Source: Acanthamoeba sp. SK_2022b
Lineage: Eukaryota; Discosea; Longamoebia; Acanthamoebidae
DNA: 10,990 bases
Reading direction: 5' to 3'
Assembly (NCBI GenBank): GCA_027943245.1
Contig: JANDJZ010000492.1
Span: 1 to 10,990 of the forward strand
Made by a program: the position numbers and the translations under genes. Below are positions 7,924-10,990 of the stretch, piece by piece (positions within the stretch are counted from its first letter, which is position 1; every line of letters begins with the position of its first letter). Below the pieces are notes generated by a model. That model saw only the letters and a program-made list of their open reading frames with translations. It was not told the DNA's origin and searched no databases.

Positions 7924-10604
7924 ATGCTCTCCAAACGCCGCAATAACCTACGCGTTTTTTAGACCTGACTCTTTTGTACAACTGTACAGCTCTGTCAACT
8001 GATTGTCTTGAATGGACTTTGTGTGCGTGCTCCATGTATCAACTTTTGTGATGTGTTTGTAAAGGTGTGTGTTCCTGTTGGAGTGCGCAAATGTAGCAGG
8101 GTATCTGGACTCGCTTGCATACTGCTTTTCCAACTCTCAGGAGCCTTCACCAGGGTTGCTTGCAAGCACCAGTGCTGTGCTCTGCAATGCTACCACAGGT
8201 AATCTTGGGCAAACAATAACTTGATAACATGGTTTGTGTATTCCAGAATACACAACCTGTTACACTTAATGTGCTCAAGTTCTTCCCTTTACCAAATTCC
8301 TTTCTATTGCTTAATGCTAACACCTCATCCCTCAGGTCTGCCTGGTGGTGCTCTGTTTGAGACATGGTTTTTCCTGAATGGAAGGAAATCTTTGCTTGGA
8401 CAAGCATGCCGTTGGTTGCAAGAAGGTGCAACTCTGCCCAAACAGCTGTGCCAGCAGATCTGGGAAGTACACGCCCAAAAGTGGTGCTGCTGCCTTTGCC
8501 CCTCAACCACCATCTCTTGTGTTAACCCTGTGGCGCGCCAGGAGCTTCTGGGTTTGACATACTCTTAAGAGCCGCAGCAACAAGAACACTGCTCCACTGT
8601 TTCATCACAGCCTCTTACTGCACTCCAGAGGCCTTTCACGCAGAGGCAAAAACTATCTGAGTGACATGGAGCTGAGTCTCTCTGCGCAGACCTTTTCTCG
8701 TCTACTCAGAAGCCGAGTAGCTTTGTACCGGGCTGCTGTGTTCTCGTCACTCCTCTCCCTCCCGCATGCTTGGTGGATTGACAACTTCAACAAAGGCTTC
8801 CAGAGGTCACTGGCCAACCTCCGAGATGGCACCTACTTCCGCCTGGACTGCACTGCATTTGTATTGGTGCTGCTCCAGTGGGATGACACAGGAGAAGATG
8901 ACAGTGCTAGGAGCCAGCTTTCCCTACCAAATTCCTTTGACCTTGATCATCTTATGCTCTTTATCTCAAGCTTTGACGACTACCAGCAGGCCAACACTCT
9001 GCTTACTTCATTAGCATGCGCTTTACAGGTCACCAACAACCCTATGAGGCCAAAAGATGCTGTTACCCCACGCAGCCATGCTGCATACTGCCTCCCTGGT
9101 ACTGAAGTTCCCCCTCTCCTTCCTACAACGACAACTGCCTTCTGTTGCCCAACCTTATACATCAATATCAACCAGATAACTTGAAGTTCGAAGCACAAGG
9201 TGAAGAGTTGCCTGTACCAGTCTCACACTTCATCCCACTGGAGCTGTGGCCCACCAATGTTGGCAGTAATGAAGGCTTTGATGAAGCCTTCAGGAAGGTT
9301 CACAAGTTCTACAAAAAACACTCACGCTCACCCCACTCCTACGGTGTGGCAGACATCAATATCTTTTACCATTACTACCTGGTGCGCTCTCTTTCTTTTA
9401 TTATCTGATCTACTCACAAACAACCCAACAACCTGCAGAGAGCTTTCAACAACTTGGGTTCAGGCAAAGCTTACAAGGATGAACTGTTACTATGTTTGGG
9501 ATCCTGGCATCCATACAAAGTGGCTAGTGAATTGCTGTGGAAGGTACAGCCAACACAATTTGCGTATTCCAGAATACACCAGCCATGCTAAATTGTATTC
9601 TGGAATACTACCAAGGTTCTAACCTTGTGCATATATATACAACCTCCAGACTTACCTTCACACAATCACTGGTCCCGCCTTTCATGCCATCGCACCAACT
9701 TCACTCTGTTTTGTTAAGCCTCGACTTGCCACACTGACCCACCTCTACACCTTGTTGACTGAAAGCTATCCAGTCGTAGCCAGTTCCCTACATCAGCTGG
9801 TGGCCAACCAAGCCGTGGATGCTCTCGCTGCAAAAGTTGCACAACACCTAATTGACTTCTTTGAGTTCTACCTCCCTCTGGTACCCCAAACCGTTTGACA
9901 GGTTTATGGTTGTGGGGCCAGTTAGTACCTTTGACAGTCCAACATCATTACTCAGGTTCACGATTATGGTGTGTGCTTGCGTTTCAACAACTATGACCTG
10001 TGGTTTCGCTACTACCGTCGTCTGTTCTTGGTCTTTCTTGGCTTGGCACCCAAGGGCCAGTATGCACGAAGTTGCCTGCTCTACCTTCACCTCCTCAACC
10101 ATTGGCAGGAGGAAGGCCTCTCCGTGGTCAGGCACTTGTCCAGCTCCATCTTCTCATTCAATGAGGAGGTTGGAGAGGTGACCTTTGCCCAGCTGGCCAG
10201 GACAGTACTTGGCGACACAGACCAGTCTTCCTTGGCCAAACTGCAGGAGGCTTACAAGGCCCAGCCTTACGTTGCTGCAGTTTCACCGGTTACCTATGAA
10301 GACTCACACAGTGACTTGAAGGACTTCCCACAGGAGCTACTAGCCATGAAAGAGCATCTACAGGTTGTAGTTGCACAGATCACCTGTGGTTTGTGGCGCC
10401 CTTACAAAAAGCTTGGTACCTTGCTTACTTGCTTCAGATTGAACCATTGCCTCATCCACCTTGACAGCTAATTCAGTTCTGGCCCAGCTGGAAAGGGGGC
10501 AAAGAGTTTCAAACAGGAAAGTGCTACTCAGCTTGCCCAAGACTTACCTTTTGACAAAGCAATGCCAACTACTTTCAGACCAGCTTCTTTTGAGCCTGCC
10601 CTAA
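7924..10604 (+). CDS. Candidate transposase with divergent RNase-H-like motifs (up to ten exons)
   Basis: My model is 7924-7953, 7990-8035, 8097-8198, 8336-8466, 8570-9098, 9176-9381, 9439-9543, 9650-9880, 9956-10415 and 10468-10604; introns are GT...AG and in phase, giving about 658 residues. From 8097 onward the model is solid. The first two exons, with a 36-nt intron between them, are tentative. After a region with SRGLSRRGKNYLSDMELSLS come IDNFNK (Asp174), PTNVGSNEGF, YGVADINIFYHYY (Asp339), LGSWHPYK (372 His) and a helical block, RFNNYDLWFRYYRRLFLVFLG. Spaced Asp residues in hydrophobic strand contexts, then a Trp-His motif and a helical C-terminus, recall DDE/RNase-H transposases and proteins annotated with DUF6589 in fungal and protist elements; this resemblance is from memory and unproven. 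It is the only other gene within the inverted repeats, which supports a role in transposition. It lacks an obvious zinc finger. Confidence 0.65.
8238..8251. repeat. 14-bp palindrome in an intron of the transposase-like gene
   Basis: This is a perfect GTATTCCAGAATAC in the intron 8199-8335, and it is a single copy. Confidence 0.9.
9564..9608. repeat. Two 14-bp palindromes in an intron of the transposase-like gene
   Basis: Perfect copies lie at 9564-9577 (CA core) and 9595-9608 (TG core), spaced 31 bp, in the intron 9544-9649. The same intron holds an AT run (GCATATATATAC, 9629-9640). Confidence 0.9.
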
Positions 10605-10949
10605 AAACAGTCAATGAGTTCTTAACTTCGCGGCTTCTTTCAGAAGCCTGAAGGTGCACAAAATGTATGTGAAATGTATTCCAGAATACTAACCGCCTTT
10701 CTCTCTGTTACACTGTAGTCTTAGCCCCCCACTGGTGCCACAACTCTGTACACTGAAAAGTGTTGCCCCTTACAACTTCACCCTTCTCTGCTTTGCCTCT
10801 GGTCCTCCTGTTGTTTCCCCCAGCTTTTGATAGCCTGCTCTCAAACATGTGGTTTTGCATTTGCCCTCATTGGACACTGCAGATTCTTGCTCCATACCCT
10901 GCCTAAACAAAAGCCCCCCAATTTGAGGGTTTTTTTGCATTTCTCATGC
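10605..10949. other. Right subterminal non-coding region
   Basis: This stretch lies between the stop of the transposase-like gene and the right terminal repeat. It holds the 3' flank of that gene, one palindrome copy (10676-10689), pyrimidine-rich sequence, and a G/C block facing a T run (AGCCCCCC ... AGGGTTTTTTT, 10912-10936) that could pair partly. No credible reading frame was seen. Confidence 0.5.
10676..10689. repeat. 14-bp palindrome, single copy, 3' flank of the transposase-like gene
   Basis: This is a perfect GTATTCCAGAATAC, 71 bp past the stop codon. It mirrors the copy just past the stop of the other gene, so both genes have a copy in the 3' flank. Confidence 0.9.
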
Positions 10950-10990
10950 ACAACACAGTGATTGTGGTGTTTGGATTTAAATCCACTTAG
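10950..10990 (-). repeat. Right terminal inverted repeat (reaches window end)
   Basis: 10973-10990 reads GGATTTAAATCCACTTAG, the exact reverse complement of 3688-3705. The inner 23 bp match the left end at 15 of 23 positions, with ACAACAC at 10950-10956 pairing with GTGTTGT on the left. The window stops at the last base of the exact match. Confidence 0.85.

Larger units (their letters stand above)
3688..10990. mobile_element. Candidate DNA transposon with ParB-like/methyltransferase and transposase-like genes
   Basis: The segment is bounded by exact 18-bp inverted termini at 3688-3705 and 10973-10990. It differs from the flank by lower GC, two intron-rich divergent genes and a private 14-bp palindrome found 13 times inside and, by eye, not at all in 1-3687. 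The - strand gene encodes a ParB-like/amino-methyltransferase/PHD protein; the + strand gene encodes a candidate transposase. The right terminus coincides with the window end, so its outer flank and the target-site duplication are not visible and the termini could extend further. No reverse transcriptase, long direct terminal repeat or tyrosine recombinase was seen, which argues against an LTR element or a Crypton. The superfamily cannot be named from the sequence alone; KDZ-type and DUF6589-bearing elements are possibilities to test. Confidence 0.72.

Noticed and set aside
9103..9175. Upstream extension of the exon reading YNDNCLLLPNLIHQYQP
   Set aside because: It is open and protein-like, but no phase-matched splice pair supports it, while the pyrimidine-rich stretch works as an intron 9099-9175 with correct phase. 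Some doubt remains.
9629..9640. TATA-like run GCATATATATAC as a promoter
   Set aside because: It lies in an intron in the middle of the transposase-like gene with no gene start downstream.
3958..10689. CRISPR-like array made of the repeated palindrome
   Set aside because: Copies are only 14 bp, irregularly spaced over 6.7 kb, sit in introns, and the host signals are eukaryotic.
3688..10990. LTR or non-LTR retrotransposon
   Set aside because: No reverse transcriptase, integrase or long direct terminal repeats were seen; the ends are short and inverted.

Overview
The window reads as genomic DNA of a GC-rich, intron-containing eukaryotic microbe. The genes have short GT...AG introns, Ser/Gln homopolymer tracts and CCAAT elements, and one encodes an Arf GTPase. 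An amoebozoan such as an Acanthamoeba-like protist would fit, but this is a guess from style, not from a diagnostic marker.

Positions 1-3687 are host-like and GC-rich. They hold the 3' end of a Ser/Gln-rich (probably nuclear) protein, then a six-exon gene for a secreted/type I single-pass membrane protein with a Ser-Pro stalk, then an intronless Arf-family GTPase, all on the + strand.

Positions 3688-10990 look like one DNA transposon of at least 7.3 kb, inserted 66 bp past the Arf stop codon. It is bounded by an exact 18-bp terminal inverted repeat (CTAAGTGGATTTAAATCC and its reverse complement), and weaker similarity extends the inverted repeat to about 41 bp. The right copy ends exactly at the last base of the window, so the right flank and any target-site duplication cannot be seen.

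The element carries two divergently transcribed, intron-rich genes that share a promoter of roughly 140 bp. The - strand gene (3991-7786, six exons, about 1039 aa) appears to encode a charged nuclear-type N-terminus, a ParB-like segment with a GGNHR motif, a beta-class amino-methyltransferase domain (DLPYG motif IV preceding the FAGTHS motif I) and a C-terminal PHD-like zinc finger. The + strand gene (about 7924-10604, up to ten exons, about 658 aa) is a candidate transposase with IDNFNK, VADINIFYH and SWHPYK motifs suggesting a divergent RNase-H fold.

Thirteen copies (ten perfect) of the 14-bp palindrome GTATTC(TG/CA)GAATAC are scattered through the element. Under my gene models every copy lies in an intron or a 3' flank and none lies in an exon. 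Many occur as pairs 28-31 bp apart. A ParB-like/methyltransferase/PHD fusion together with iterated palindromes suggests a transposon that marks or organises its own DNA, with the palindromes as recognition sites. The parts are visible in the sequence; the functional link is inference.
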